This document shows positions 13,787-26,802 of a DNA stretch of 64,000 nt, one piece after another. This stretch comes from Musa acuminata AAA Group (Eukaryota > Streptophyta > Magnoliopsida > Zingiberales > Musaceae), in assembly GCF_036884655.1 (NCBI RefSeq), contig NC_088335.1, forward strand, positions 49,388,001 through 49,452,000, given 5' to 3'. Under the pieces are notes generated by a model. It saw nothing but the letters and a program-made list of their open reading frames with translations, was not told the DNA's origin and made no database searches. The first letter of the stretch is position 1. Every line of letters starts with the position of its first letter. The position numbers and the translations under genes were made by a program.

Positions 13787-16700
13787 ATGACGGAGATGGT
13801 GGTGGGATCCGAGGTCGGGCGGAGAGGGACGCCGTCGCCGCCGCCGCCGCCGCAAGCTCTCCTGGAGCGGCTCAAGGACTACGGCCAGGAGGACGCCTTC
13901 GCCCTGTGGGACGAGCTCTCGCCCGAGGAGCGCGACCTCCTCGTCAAGGACATCGAGGTACGGTCCCTCCGCTTGGTGTTACTTCCCAAGTGGATCGTTA
14001 CTTCTTGTCGCTCCATTTGTTGTAATTCTATAAAATATGGTTTCTTGAAGTATCTCTGTTGAATTAAACGGAATTTGAGATCGAAGATTGCTTTCTTTTG
14101 ACCTGCGGCCTTGTTGTTTCATCGCCTAATGCGGGTTCTTGATAATTTAAGTTAGTCGGACAATGTCACTGAGGTCTTCTGGAACAAGAATTCCATTCCT
14201 TCGATCTGATTGGATTCTTGGAGGAGGAAATGGTAGTTGATCTAATTGAGCAAAGCCTATCAGGAAGATCGCATGATAACGTCATCTTTAACTGTTTTAG
14301 GACTGTTTTTCCTAAAATTTCTTTCTCCGGTTCTAATTACGTGCCGTATGTGTACGAGAGGTCAAATCGTTGTAAATTATTGTCGCCACTGAAGAATTTT
14401 GGAATAGGAGCGTTCTTTGATTCGTTTGGTTCTTGATTTTGTTTTCCTGTTTCGATGACCACGGGTTTCGTTTCCCTTCCGATAATGTGCTTGGTTTAGC
14501 TTGTTTACCATATGTATAATGCCAGAGCTTAGATCTTCCACGGGTCGATCGGATCATCAGATGCTCACTTGGATCTCAAGGTGAGTTCTATCTGCCTTCT
14601 TCTGTGCTTTCTTGGTGGAATCTCAATTGCTTGTGTTTGGATCTCGAAGGGTGATCCTTTTTCTTTTTCCCGTAATTAATTCTTGCAAACAATTAGGTGC
14701 ATATTTGCCTGCCGTGGAGCCTGTTCCGGAATCTAGTGTCTCGACCGTAGAAGTGAGAACTCTTGAAGACCGAGAGAGGTGGTGGAAGAGGGGACTGAAG
14801 GCCATTTCGGAAGGGAAGTTAGCTGTTGTACTTTTATCTGGTGGACAGGTACGTAGTCCAATTAACACATGTTCTCGTTGCAGCTATGCTTATATGTTTT
14901 TTTTAACCTTCGTAGATTCATCCTTATCATTTGAATTTGTTCGATAATTACTGTATTTAAAAAAAGTTATACTAGGGGAAGTCTGTTTAATTCCTCCGTG
15001 TGTAATTTTGTAGCTAGATATTCCTACATAGAATCAGGGAGATGACCAGGAATTGTGGCATTTGTGCAACTGATGACTGGATACCCTGAAGGGTTTATAT
15101 GGTGAACCTAAATGAACCACACATGAGAGAACCTTGCTCTGACAAGAGCTCTTATGCCTTTCAAGTCAGGCTCAGGAAAGTGGCAATGGAGAAAGTGCTG
15201 CCACTTAGTGAACAAGACTTTCAGGAGGTTTGTAGTAGGGTCTTACGATGCCAGGTTGGGAAGCAGCCATTTGGAGAATATGGCTAACCAGGATTTACAA
15301 TGACGGCACTCCGAGTGTGGTCTGCGCCCCGTCAGCAGTTTGGCCCTCCCCACTTCACTATCACTCTCTTGTCGATGGCTGACAAGTTGTCAACAAGAGT
15401 TACATCCCACACAAGGTGGTCATCGGTGCAAGGTTATGTGGTGGGCCTTGCAATGGTAGCCAAGCGTTAATCTTGGTTCTGATGGCTGATGCTAAGGTCA
15501 CGGAGTTACTTGGCGACGGTCAATTGGGTCTAGCCCCTTTATCCAAGTTGTCTTGCACATCCAGATGGTCACAATTGATGTCCATGTCAAACCAAGCCAC
15601 ATCCAAAAGATTTTTGGTTTTCCATCTCTTTCTTATTGGGTATCAAACCTTATCATATCTATCATATGTGTGGTCTTATTCAATAATGCTGCATCTTTAC
15701 CTAAATATATAATATGCTTAAGGGATTTAGGAAGCTAATGGCTTGTTGTTTATCCTTGTTGTAATCTCACCTTTAATAGATTTTTTTGCCTAATTTAAAG
15801 ATTACCACATTGAAAAACCTAGTGATAAAGCTTGACAAATTCCGCTACATTTTTATTGAAATTCACCGATTGAGATTTCAATATTTTTTCAATAATACTA
15901 TCATGGTATCACCTTATTATTATTATTTTCTTGTGGTTACCTTTTCTTGATTAAATGCAATGAGTTCTTTTATTTACTTTCTATATTTGCTATATTTCTT
16001 TTTGGATTTTGGCACAGGGGACTCGGCTTGGTAGTTCCGATCCTAAAGGATGCTTTAGTAAGTTGCTTATCTATGAATTCTATACTTGATTACCTGTAAT
16101 AAATTATTTATTTTTATTTATTGTCCAAAGTGTCAGTTGCAAAAAAAATAGATGTAAAACTTGTTCTCTCAACCTCAATGATCCATTCAATTGATTCGAT
16201 ATATGCAGTCAGTTCTTTAAACCCGCTCGCATGGTCAATCCCAAAACTAGTCCTTATCTTTTATATGTAGTAGGTACTACTTAAATCTTTTAACTCATTT
16301 TTCTTCCTTTCTCTTTGGCATGAACTGTTTATCCAATACTTTTTTTAGTATTGATATACCTATCTTTTAATTTTCCGATGCAATCTCTTACATTGGTGTT
16401 GGACAAAAAAGCTCCCTTTTCTGCGACAGCATTGAGCAATACCCATCTTTAACTAGTAATTCAGCAATCAACATGGAGTCAGCATAGTACTTCGCTTTAG
16501 TTTCACTCCTTAAATTAAAGAATAATTTTTACAAAACAATTGATACAGCTTATGGCATTGACCTTTCCCTCATCTTCACATCTTCTGCGGTGCCTGCCTC
16601 TTTGGGCAAACCTGGGCCTTTTGTTGCATAGAGTCATTTATACATTTTTACCATGTGTATCTGCATTTTATCATTGATTCTATGCAGTCTAGCTAATTAT

Positions 16701-19700
16701 TCCCTATTTACCAACATTTCACATATCCATTACTCTGGCCACTGGTTGTACTTGATATTTCTTGTTAGAAGCATCATGATTTAATCCTTATGATAAGCAA
16801 TTTTTTCTTCTTTCATATAAATATCCCTTTCTGTATCTAAGTACAAATTTCATTTTTATCATCTACAATCTTAGACTAGTTCTGTTTATTTATTTATCTA
16901 TCAGAGAAGTGACTTCTTGTGATCGGTCTAATATCTCCCTAGTTATTATAGGAAACAACGAAGCTTTACCCACTTACAGTTGTCTTGCTAGATGAGATTT
17001 GACTCCATGCAAGGGGTCCTTATGCTTAGCATATGAACTTGATTATTCTATTCGTAAAGAACATCTTTCGAGGGAATTCCATGGCAAACTCAAAAGATAT
17101 TAGGTTAAGAACTGCATCTGCCCTTAAATCCTCTCACATGTTCCTATACGTTATCTGACAGCTAATAATAATTTTCTGTTGCCCTTTTTTAAATGCTGAG
17201 GTTTGATATTAAGCACTTCTGTCAATTGCTAAATTAGTATACAATCTCTTTATTTCTTGTTTTAGATATTGGTCTTCCATCTGGAAAGTCACTTTTTCAA
17301 ATTCAAGCTGAGAGAATTTTGCGTCTCCAAAGACTTGCAGCTCAGTCAAATGGTGGTAGGGTTTACTACACAAATCCTTTCACTGTATCTCAACTGTCCG
17401 CTTACCATGTTCCATGTTACTGCCATTATCAGCTGGTTTTGTGCCACCAATCCCATGGTACATTATGACTAGCCCATTTACTGATGAAGCCACCCGCAGG
17501 TTTTTTGAAAGACATAAGAATTTTGGCTTGGAAGTTGATCAAGTAAGACATACATCCTTCCTACTCTCTGTTGGAAAAGATCTGGGCCGACATTTCTTTC
17601 TGATGCAGGTGACCTTTTTCCAACAAGGCACCCTTCCGTGTGTTTCAAGTGATGGTAGATTCATCATGGAGACACCATACAAGGTATGGTCCTCCATTCA
17701 AGATTTCTACTTCGCATATATCTAAAGCTTGTGGTTCCTAAATTCCGTATGCAATTGTATGTAGCTCTCTCTTTCTGCAACTTAGCTTTTATGACATTGT
17801 TATGCCGATTGGATGATCATCTTTGGCCAATAAGAAATTATCTTCTTTAACTGATAATAGTATTAGATGCTTTGTGATCTTTAATAAATGATATTATTTT
17901 ACCTTTAAAGAACTTGATTGTTTTTCCATCCCTACATAGCTCCATTCAGATTGCCACTTAAAGTTGAGAGGATCAGTAACGTTTGACATATTCTTATGAT
18001 GGATTAACAACCTGATTTCAACTATCTTATGTTGTCACTTAGCTCCACAACACTAAAAAACCTGAGACACAAATGATATGTAAACCCTTGCTACCAAGCA
18101 CTGAACAATTCCCGTTGAAGTCATTGGCAAGTCTAACCGTTTATCTTCATTTCATGTTCTCTTGGGTTCAGACAGTAAGTTAATTTGCTATGGATTAACG
18201 TTCATATGTTCCATCATCCTTCTATCTCAAATCTTTTTTTTTCTCTTTTCTTCTTATAACCGGGAATATTTCTTTAGGAGTGTGCAACTGCTGCTTGTGG
18301 TTGATTCTTCAACAATATTTGTGCAGAATATATGGTACTGCATACCTCATTTGCAGTATGTCGAGACATATGTTTTCTACAATAAATATATAATTAGAAG
18401 GTACACTAATGCATATGAGGACTATAAAGCTGACAAATTAAGAAGGTGAGATAGAGGTATTGGCAGGGGAAGAATAACTTGCAAATATTACTGGCATTTT
18501 GGTGGGGTTAGAGAAAAGTGGTAGCGTTAGAGGTAGAGTTAAGAGGAAGGTGGAAGTTGAGGAAGAGACTGATAGAATATGAGGAGGATCCTCTACTTTT
18601 GTCCCATCATCTTCTACTTTTGTATCTACTATGTTGCATGCACCACCTGAACTCATAAAGAACAGATGCCCTTGGCTCAGTCCAATTTTAGACTAAGGCT
18701 TTAACTTCTTGATTACGTGTGGAGGTAAACTGCTTCTGGGTTTTCCCTAGTGGTGGTTTAAATACATGTGCTCTCTGCATACTTTCATAATTTCATTTGG
18801 GTTGGAAAAATTGCTGCATCTGCCAAGGCTGCAGCATATGATGCCTTTGGAACTCTAGTTTTTTAAGCTTCAGTACTGTTGTTCTTGCTGCATGAAATTG
18901 GTAACAGCCTTTTTTATGCAAATCCAGGTGTCCAAGGCTCCTGATGGAAATGGTGGACTCTATTCAGGTATTGTATCTTTATATGCATATCTGATATTCA
19001 TATATTAATCTTATCGTGTTCATGTATTGTGTATTTATGATGCATATCTGATATACATATATTAATCTTACTGTAGCAGAAGGTTAGCTACTCTTCTTCA
19101 CATATTCACACTTGATTTCTTCTGTTCTTTCACAGCTCTTAAATTGTCAAAGCTGCTGGAAGACATGGCCATGAGAGGTGTGAGATATGTGGACTGTTAT
19201 GGGGTTGACAATGCATTGGTGAGAATGTTGTTGGTTAAAGTCTGGTGAACTGCCCTCAATTTGCAGCTTACTAATTTGACCACCTGAGAGCAGGTTCGCG
19301 TAGCAGATCCGACGTTCTTAGGATACTTTATTGACAAAGGTGTGGCTACAGCAGCAAAAGTCGTCCGGAAGGCAAGGAAAATTATGTCCTTTTGTAGAAC
19401 ATCTTAACTTAAAACTTTTCAGTTTAAACTGCACAATAGCAAAGTTGAGCTTAGGATCATTTCATCAGAGGTTCTCAATGATGCCTTAGTTGCTTATGTT
19501 ATAACTATGTTATAACATAGTTATAACATTTCCGTATAATCATTTATAGTGTCGTATTTAGTTCATATCTTATATTATCATTCTTCAGTCGCAAGGATCT
19601 CGAGAAAAATTTACAATATTCTGATACTCTGGCTAATTCTAGTAATCTTATTTGGATATATGAACATTAATTGATTTGAGTTACCTTGTGTTGGCTTAAG

Positions 19701-21711
19701 TTACTATGTTCCATCTGGAACTCATATTGTCAAATTTGGACATAAAATCAGGCTTATCCACAAGAGAAAGTTGGAGTCTTTGTCCAGCGAGGCAGAGGTG
19801 GACCTCTTACGGTGGTAGAGTACAGTGAGATGGATGCATCAATGACTACTGAGATTAATCAGAGCACTGGGCGCCTACGCTATTGTTGGAGTAACGTAAA
19901 TCATTATTCTCTTCATTAGCTGAATATCTTGTCTTTTAGCCTTGTGGTTTGATCTCGCTATACAGATCCATTAACTAAGATTGTCACTTTCACTATAACA
20001 ACTGATTTAATGATTCCACTTGTCAGAAACAGATGTGCTTATATTCTAATTACCACATCTATGTAGGTATGCTTACATATGTTCACTCTGGATTTCCTGA
20101 ATCAAGTGGCAAATGGCCTCGAAAAGGACAGCATGTAAGTTCTCCTTGGTAATTCGATTTTGTATATGGTCAGTTCTCCCATGAGTCCATGTTAGTTCCC
20201 TGTTTAATCCGTGATTGATCTTTAGCAACCAAGCTTGCATATTTAAGTAGATGACCACAGCTGGAGTCCATGAATGATTCTGAACTATTATTTCCTAACC
20301 CGTAATAAACTTTTAGAGTTCATCTATTTGACATGCCATGCAAAGAGACTAACAATTAGTAATTCCTGAGCTACCGGGCAAGCTATTCTTTGGAATTAAA
20401 TCCTTGGGAATACGACGGACAAACACTTCCTAGGTTTTTCTTTTTACTAGTTTATAGTTATTCCTTGTGTACTATATGATGCATCATTATGGTAGTTTAC
20501 AAGTTTTTCTTCTATAACTATATGATGTAACATTCATGGTATGCAATTTCGAATGGTACCGTCCGGTACGGGCGATACGTATCGGTCCAACGGTATATCG
20601 GTACGCGAACCGTCCGTTACCGGACGGACTATGCTACAGTGCTACAGTGTAGCAGTGCTATAGTGCTACAGTAGAGAGAAAAACTATTTAAAATCGCTCG
20701 GTATGCCCTGGTGTACCGCTCGGTATGCCGGTACCATACCGTACCGAGCCAACCTCGAAACACTGGTACGGTACGGTATTACATACCTTGGTAGCATTTT
20801 CTTATAGATGGTTAGTTCTCTTTCTTTTTAATGATTTACATGCATTAACACCACTTACCAAATGAGTTATTGGTTCATCCAATTCCTTCATGTAAGAATG
20901 TTCAATTTTCTACATCAGAAAAGCTGTCATTTTCAATTCATTTTAGTTTTATTTGTCTAAACAGTCATGTAGAGCTTGAAATGTGACTTCCAGAGCACAT
21001 CTAAGACAGACTGTTGATTCCACTGCAGTTACCACCTAGCTGAGAAGAAAATTCCTTCGATCCACGGATACACTATGGGTTTAAAACTTGAGCAGTTCGT
21101 ATTTGATGCATTTACATATGCTCCATCAATGGCACTTTTTGAGGTTGGCTTCCGATAAATTCCATTTTAAACACTTTATTGTTATTGTTGTTATTCTTCA
21201 TTTGGCACGGACACATGGTTTCATTGGCTTGTTCTGACTGCCGAACGGTATTTTATTGAACTGATCATCGAGTGATTGCTTTGGAGAACAGGTCTTGCGG
21301 GAGGAGGAATTTGCGCCGGTCAAGAATGCCAATGGGGCAAGTTACGACACTCCTGATAGTGCTCGCCTGATGCTTCTCCGCCTCCATAGTCGCTGGGTGG
21401 TTGCTGCAGGCGGCTTCTTAACGCATTCAGTTCCATTATACTTAACTGGTAATCTTCCATCCTTAAAGCATGTATCTGTAGCCATGTTGCTGCTATCGTT
21501 TGATGATAGAATGCTACACCAAATTCCTACCATTGGTTAGATACTATCGATCTACTCATGAAACAAAATCAAGCCGCAACAAGAGAATGTGATGGTCATC
21601 ATCTTTGTAACAGGTGTTGAAATCTCTCCTCTTTGCTCCTACGCCGGGGAGAACCTCGAAGGGTTATGCCGTGGGAGAACGTTTCATGCACCGTGCGAAA
21701 TTTCATTTTGA
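13787..21711 (+). CDS. UAP: UDP-N-acetylglucosamine pyrophosphorylase, 15 exons
   Basis: Cytosolic enzyme making UDP-GlcNAc from UTP and GlcNAc-1-P, the precursor for N-glycans, GPI anchors and O-GlcNAc. Exons: 13787-13957, 14526-14580, 14697-14848, 16018-16057, 17266-17355, 17433-17542, 17609-17683, 18928-18967, 19136-19218, 19294-19371, 19752-19895, 20067-20134, 21029-21143, 21292-21448, 21614-21711. They total 1,476 nt (491 residues), the usual plant length, with no stop or frameshift. Landmarks: [20 protein letters not shown], the uridine-binding loop [103 protein letters not shown], and the end [20 protein letters not shown]. Intron 10 has a GC donor (19372-19373). The start at 13787 (MTEMVVG) fits homologue length; an in-frame ATG at 13709 would add 26 residues. 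Intron 12 hosts a foldback repeat. Confidence 0.96.
19496..19529. repeat. 34-bp perfect palindrome in UAP intron 10
   Basis: The 34 bases read identically on both strands (half-site ATGTTATAACTATGTTA). AT-rich and intronic; no known element recognised. Confidence 0.9.
20545..20790. mobile_element. GTACCG-rich foldback repeat (MITE-like) in UAP intron 12
   Basis: Inserted in an AT-rich intron. Many GTACCG/CGGTAC words occur in both orientations at both ends, around a core of repeated GTGCTACA/GTAGCA units (about 20,632-20,672). A related GTACATACCGG scrap occurs at 1-56. The composition contrasts sharply with the intron. I infer a non-autonomous foldback element; no terminal repeat or target-site duplication was defined exactly. 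Confidence 0.6.
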
Positions 21712-22606
21712 GGCAGGCTGGGAAAACGCTCTTGGCAGCCTGTAATCTTGTGTACACTAATATTATGTATCGGACATGGTTTGCCTCAGCTATGATCCTT
21801 TATCTGAATTTTACCAGTCATAATCTGCGACACATGAAGAGTTTGTATCTCTCTTGAGTCACCAGAGTTTTATCGCAGTCGATCCAAGTTGGATCGACAA
21901 TGTTTAGAGCACGGGAACCACAAGTATGTAATTTATATTACACTTTTGTGTTTGAAACAACTGCATTGTCAGCACTCCTTTTACATCTCCGTAATATATG
22001 ATGAGTACCAAATTAATCTGAACCTTGTTTTTCTCCTTACATTTTTTCTCACAAACTACTTCCTCTATATAATCCCCATAATATATATGATGACAACTGC
22101 ATTGTCATTTCCTATTGAAGCTGCGGCAAGATTCAGGTAAGATATGGGACGGTTAAGGCAATAAATTTAGAATTAAATGCGATGGCAATATAGCGAGCTG
22201 AATGATCGAGTGGAATGATGTATTCATCCAAACATTTCTGACTTGAGCTGAAAATAAAGTTGTGGTTTCAAGTGAGCATCAAAGGGTTGAGTGGTCAAAC
22301 ATAAACATGCAATCTATGTTACAATTGGAGGCAAAGAGAACTTGTTGTCACAAAATTATATTTTATTTAAATTCTTTAACAAATAACTTGGTTTCTTCTT
22401 CTCACGTCGAGACTATTTTTCATTTGGACTTTGGGGATAAAATACTTGCTGCTTCGAAGAACACACTTTGGCTTGATAAAACTTTTGATTGAACTCTCCC
22501 ACACACACTCAAACCTTCACCGGGATCAGTGGCTGTGGAATGAACATAAGATCACTTCCTACTATTTTTTGGCTTTCCTCGGAAAAGCATATGTTAGTGA
22601 TTGTCC
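21712..22606. other. Convergent intergenic region between UAP and UreD
   Basis: 3' flanks of the convergent UAP (+) and UreD (-) genes. AT-rich, with no recognised gene; small open frames have no family resemblance. Confidence 0.6.
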
Positions 22607-22855
22607 TCATCTTCCAGCTTGACAATATGGTGATGCTCCTAGGAATGGTTTCAATGTGGTAAGGTGATGCCTCAGGAACATGTAGACCGACTCGGTGGTC
22701 ACTGCTGCGATACGAACCACCATTCCTAGTGCCTGTTATGGAGCCAAAGACACCACAGGTCAACAAGGATAACAATACAATGTAACATGCTCTCGTTCAT
22801 TTAACTGACAAACGAAAAAGACGATATATATATATATATATATATATATCGAATG

Positions 22856-22890
<35 letters not shown>

Positions 22891-25268
22891 AGGACCAAAG
22901 GTACTGCAAGAAGCAATCAGCAGAGGCCTTGTTGGACCATGTCGGGGTTCTGATCTTACATGATGACTTGTGTTGGTATTAGGAGAACGTAAATGTCTTG
23001 ACATCATCTGCTTAACTTCTTCCTGCAGTTGACATCGCAGATCCTTCAACTTTGGGCTAGAAATAAAATAAATGTATTAGCTCCATCTACCATCAACTTG
23101 TCAAGTGCCTTGCCACATGATAATGAGGATGATTCCACTCATTTGTGAAATGCAACTCTGGCCCATTTACCTCATGATCAGATTCGATAATTCATGAAAA
23201 TTCTTGGATGGTATGCAAATTCTTAGCTATACTAATTTTCTCTTATTTATGACTGTAGAAATGCATGTGAACTGGGAAATGTGGATAGAAGACTGCAAAA
23301 GTTAAACAATAAATAAAAGATAGATGGATCTACCCTGATATTATGACCATTGCCATGACTTGGTATTCCTGCATCTGCTCGGCAATACTGGTACCAGATC
23401 TTTTGTCCAGCAGAACCTGCTTAGATGATACATGTAAATTAGTTACAAATTCAAAGAACTACACTGGCACTATCAAAATATATTCTAAATCTATTATCAT
23501 ATTTAGTATATTCAATACGTGGATATGCTCTTGATGTTTGTTTCAATTGACAAATGCAAGGATGTGATGAGAATCAATCATTTGACGGTGGCCAACTCTC
23601 CAAAGATTCCCTACTTAATAATATCACATAATAGTAGGTGTACATACTGATCACGACTACATACAACTTGTAACAGTTTTCACAATCTAACTAGCTATGA
23701 TCAAGGATAAGCTCCACCGCACCAACTTACATCTGAACATGAGGCTGACAGAAACCTTGTTAATTTATATAAGAACAACGGCAACGCAAAAGAGTACAAT
23801 GGTTATTTTACATGGTTACTTATGCAAGCCATGTCTCCAAATCCATGATCAGGGGAAGCATTACCGAGTCCAGAAATAGAGGTTGATCTCCATCCAGGTA
23901 TATGTGATTCGTACTCTTGTAAAGATCAAATTCCCACCGTTCTCCGCTTTCATGGCGTCCGCTAGTAACCCAATCAACAATGACCAAATTTGAATCAGAA
24001 TGCACCCTAAAAAGCTGCATCTGGGAGTACTTAGCAGTCGAGAAACAGGTGACAGGATCAGGGATAACAGCTAGAAGTGCATTCCTCCCAACTCTAGCCT
24101 ATCACATGAACGAACAAGTTACACATTGCAAAAATTACTAATCAGACTATTTCCGGTAGAAGAAATAACTTGGTTTCACTTAAGTGCATGGATACAATGA
24201 CGAAAGGTAGAAGGTAGTCCACAAACTAAAAAATGTCACCATACTATAGTCAATCTCGGAATAATATCATGTTCTGCAAATGAGATACCTCAAGAAATTG
24301 TGCCGAACACTTTGAATCCACAGACTTGTATACCTGTCTAAGAAATGACAAAATGCAGATTAAGGCAGACGAATACTGCTTTGGGGAGGGAGGAAGGAAA
24401 ATGGAAGAATATAATCAGATGTCAGAAAAGACATCAACATATTAAATCTAGTCAGCTGGATGTAGTTTTAACTAACAATAAGAAAAGTCGATTGATAAGG
24501 ATATAAGTGAATCCAAAATTTTGTTATATCATGCTCACAGATAGTGCAGTTGACAGAAAAAGTTTAGGCTTTCATACGAACTCTTCTTCTGAGTATCCGT
24601 GTTCTTTGGGATCAATAAGATGAAAAGGGGATGAATGATCCAAACCTTGGTGGAAGCTTGCGTTGTAAGGGCTGCGGTGCAGCCATCGCCGACACTTATC
24701 TCCAACGAGATTTGATCTCCCTGTCAAATGGGGAAAGAAAAGAAAACGTCGAAAATAATCGATTCTGGCTTCAAAAGTCCAAAGTTTTCTAACGAACAAG
24801 AAGACAAAAAAAAGAGAGGAAGCAGCAACTTTTGACACCAAGAATTGATTACGAAAAAAAAGAAGAGGGAAAAGAACAAAAAGACAATTAAAAGCAACCC
24901 ATTGATTACAACTTTCAAATATCACTGCAAGAATTGTAAGAAAAAGATAAGGAACAAGAGAGAGAGAGAGAGAGAGAACCGAGACGATGCCGCCGCCATA
25001 GGACAGGGCGTAGATCCACACGGCGTCGGACTTGGAGGAGCCCACCTGTTAGTGGTATGAAAGAAAAACCGTCGATTAGCAGAGATGGAGAAGGAGACGG
25101 GAATATGATTAGGGTAAGACAGCGCAAAGAAGAAGGAGACGAGGATACCTTGTTGGGGAAGATGAGTTTGAGAGGGTAGCAGGAAAAGCAACGGGTGACG
25201 GTGGACTTCCCCCCCACCATCTCCACCACCACCCTCCCCTTCTTCCTCTCCTCCTCTTCCCCTTCCAT
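22607..25268 (-). CDS. URED: Urease accessory protein UreD, 8 exons
   Basis: UreD/UreH scaffold protein that, with UreF and UreG, inserts nickel into apo-urease in the plant cytosol. Minus-strand exons in order: 25149-25268, 24980-25045, 24646-24720, 24289-24333, 23865-24098, 23334-23416, 22888-23056, 22607-22732. Total 918 nt, 305 residues, no stop or frameshift. Landmarks: VVVEMVGGKSTVTRCFSCYP and LKLIFPNK at the N-terminus, WIYALSYGGGIVSGDQIS (the conserved GGG..GD loop), GCTAALTTQASTKVYKS, IPDPVTCFSTAKYSQ, VIVDWVTSGRHESGERW, and the C-terminal RIAAVTTESVYMFLRHHL. The junction of exons 6 and 7 rebuilds GPKLKDL across phase 2. The donors of exons 2 and 7 run straight into CT microsatellites. 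It lies divergent from the VQ gene, 1.5 kb away. The ATG at 25268 is the first of the frame and gives the expected length. Confidence 0.95.
22825..22887. repeat. TA and GA microsatellites in UreD intron 7
   Basis: A (TA)n run (about 22,825-22,849) and a (GA)n run (about 22,858-22,885) that reaches the exon 7 donor; on the minus strand the donor reads GTCTCTCTC. Confidence 0.9.
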
Positions 25269-26736
25269 CTCTCTCTCTCTTCTCCGACGACCCCATCCAG
25301 TCTACACTAGCAAGGAAATGGGAAACGGGCTCGCGTGCAAATCGTGCGGGCCGTAGTACTACAGGCCGAACCATGGGCCTTAATGGCCCAATTTGGAACA
25401 GAACAGGTCGGACCTCATGCGAAAAGGACTTGTCGAGTCCTTAGCGTGCATGCCCTTACAGGACTCTTGGACTATTATACAGCTGGGGCGGCTTGTCAAA
25501 TACAAAAGTCAAAGTCAAAATCATCCTGACTGAAGGATTCAATTCACTCCGCATTAGCGAACCATCTTGACCACGAATCCGCGAACGGAAGGAAGGAAGC
25601 CATGGATTCCACCCACACCTCTCAGCACGGATCAGAAGTGAAAACCACGGGAGCACGAAGAGACCACCACATCCGACCCACCCCGCAAATCACGCGCACC
25701 AGACTGCACGAGGGTTGAAAGGTCCGCGTCCCTACGGGTCCCACCCCTCCACCCGAACCCCCTAATCCGCACCTTCGATGGCGAACCGCCTAATTAATTA
25801 ATTATTTAATTATTTATTTATTTATTTAATTAATGTTTCAACCACCGTCGAAACGGTCCTTCTTTGACTCCTAACGCTATCGTCATTCCTAGCGTCAGCG
25901 CTTCGTCCGGCTGCGGCCACGCAGAGCCACCGTTTCCCGTGACCCCTCCCTGCTCGGCTAAGTTATGCTGTTCCCCCGCTCGACGATCCCTGGGATCGGC
26001 GGCAATTCCTGTTCCACATCGACGGAAACAGGAAATCTGCGGAGGTGGTGATGTTACCAACTTGCGAACATGTGCAGTTTGGGGGCACATCAGCGTTGGC
26101 TCACTTAAGCTGCTTCGGTGATCAGGATGCATATTCTGACCGCACTTTGTGTTGGCACAGATTCGGTAGTTGTCGCAATCTCTTTCGTTTCTGTGCTTGT
26201 CTAAATCTCCTTCACGCTGGTAAACACACGAGAATCTTCTTCGACTTCAGGATGGTGGAGCCGCAATTGTTTCCTTTCATTTTACAGTGGGAAAATTTCA
26301 AGACGGTATAATAATAATAATAATACCCAAAGGAATCAGAATGTATTCGAAATCTAAAATTAATTTAAAAAAAAAAAAAGACTTTATGAGTTCAAGTCGC
26401 AAAAGATCACTTCTATCAACCAAAGTATACATGATAAATAAATAAATAAATTTAAATCTCATCGATTAAATCACTGCTGTTTTTGAGCTTTCTTGCATTT
26501 ACGGATGGATTAAAGGTCATACTTGGCCTCCAAGGAAAGAACAAGCAACCAAAGATGCCGTTAATATGTCGTACAGAACGATAGTTAAGCCCAAGCTCGG
26601 TTCACTTGGACTCGAAACGAAGCTTCCTCGAACCCACCGTTTTGTTTCTAGAAGCCCACGTGGCAAAATTCGGACATCGAAATCGGACGGCCAGGACTGC
26701 ACGTTTGGTCGACTGTTGACCCCAACCCCGTTCACC
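25269..26736. other. Divergent intergenic region between UreD and the VQ gene
   Basis: UreD 5' flank and VQ promoter region. It has a TTAA/ATTT-rich simple stretch (25,790-25,835) and GC-rich parts at 25,860-26,060. No gene is recognised. Confidence 0.55.
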
Positions 26737-26743
26737 TATATAT
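26716..26743 (+). promoter_or_regulatory. W-box and TATA box of the VQ gene
   Basis: TTGACC (26,716-26,721), the core WRKY-binding W-box, lies just upstream of a TATATAT box (26,737-26,743), about 60 bp before the start codon. VQ proteins are WRKY partners, so WRKY control of this gene is plausible but inferred. Confidence 0.5.
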
Positions 26744-26802
26744 GTCCACCCACCAACGATGTCGGCCATCCCTTCCTCCTCGACATCGCATCCGTTTTTT
26801 CC

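Noticed and set aside
24572..25045. 157-codon minus-strand frame
   Set aside because: It covers UreD exons 2 and 3 plus the intron between them; the spliced model is far better supported.
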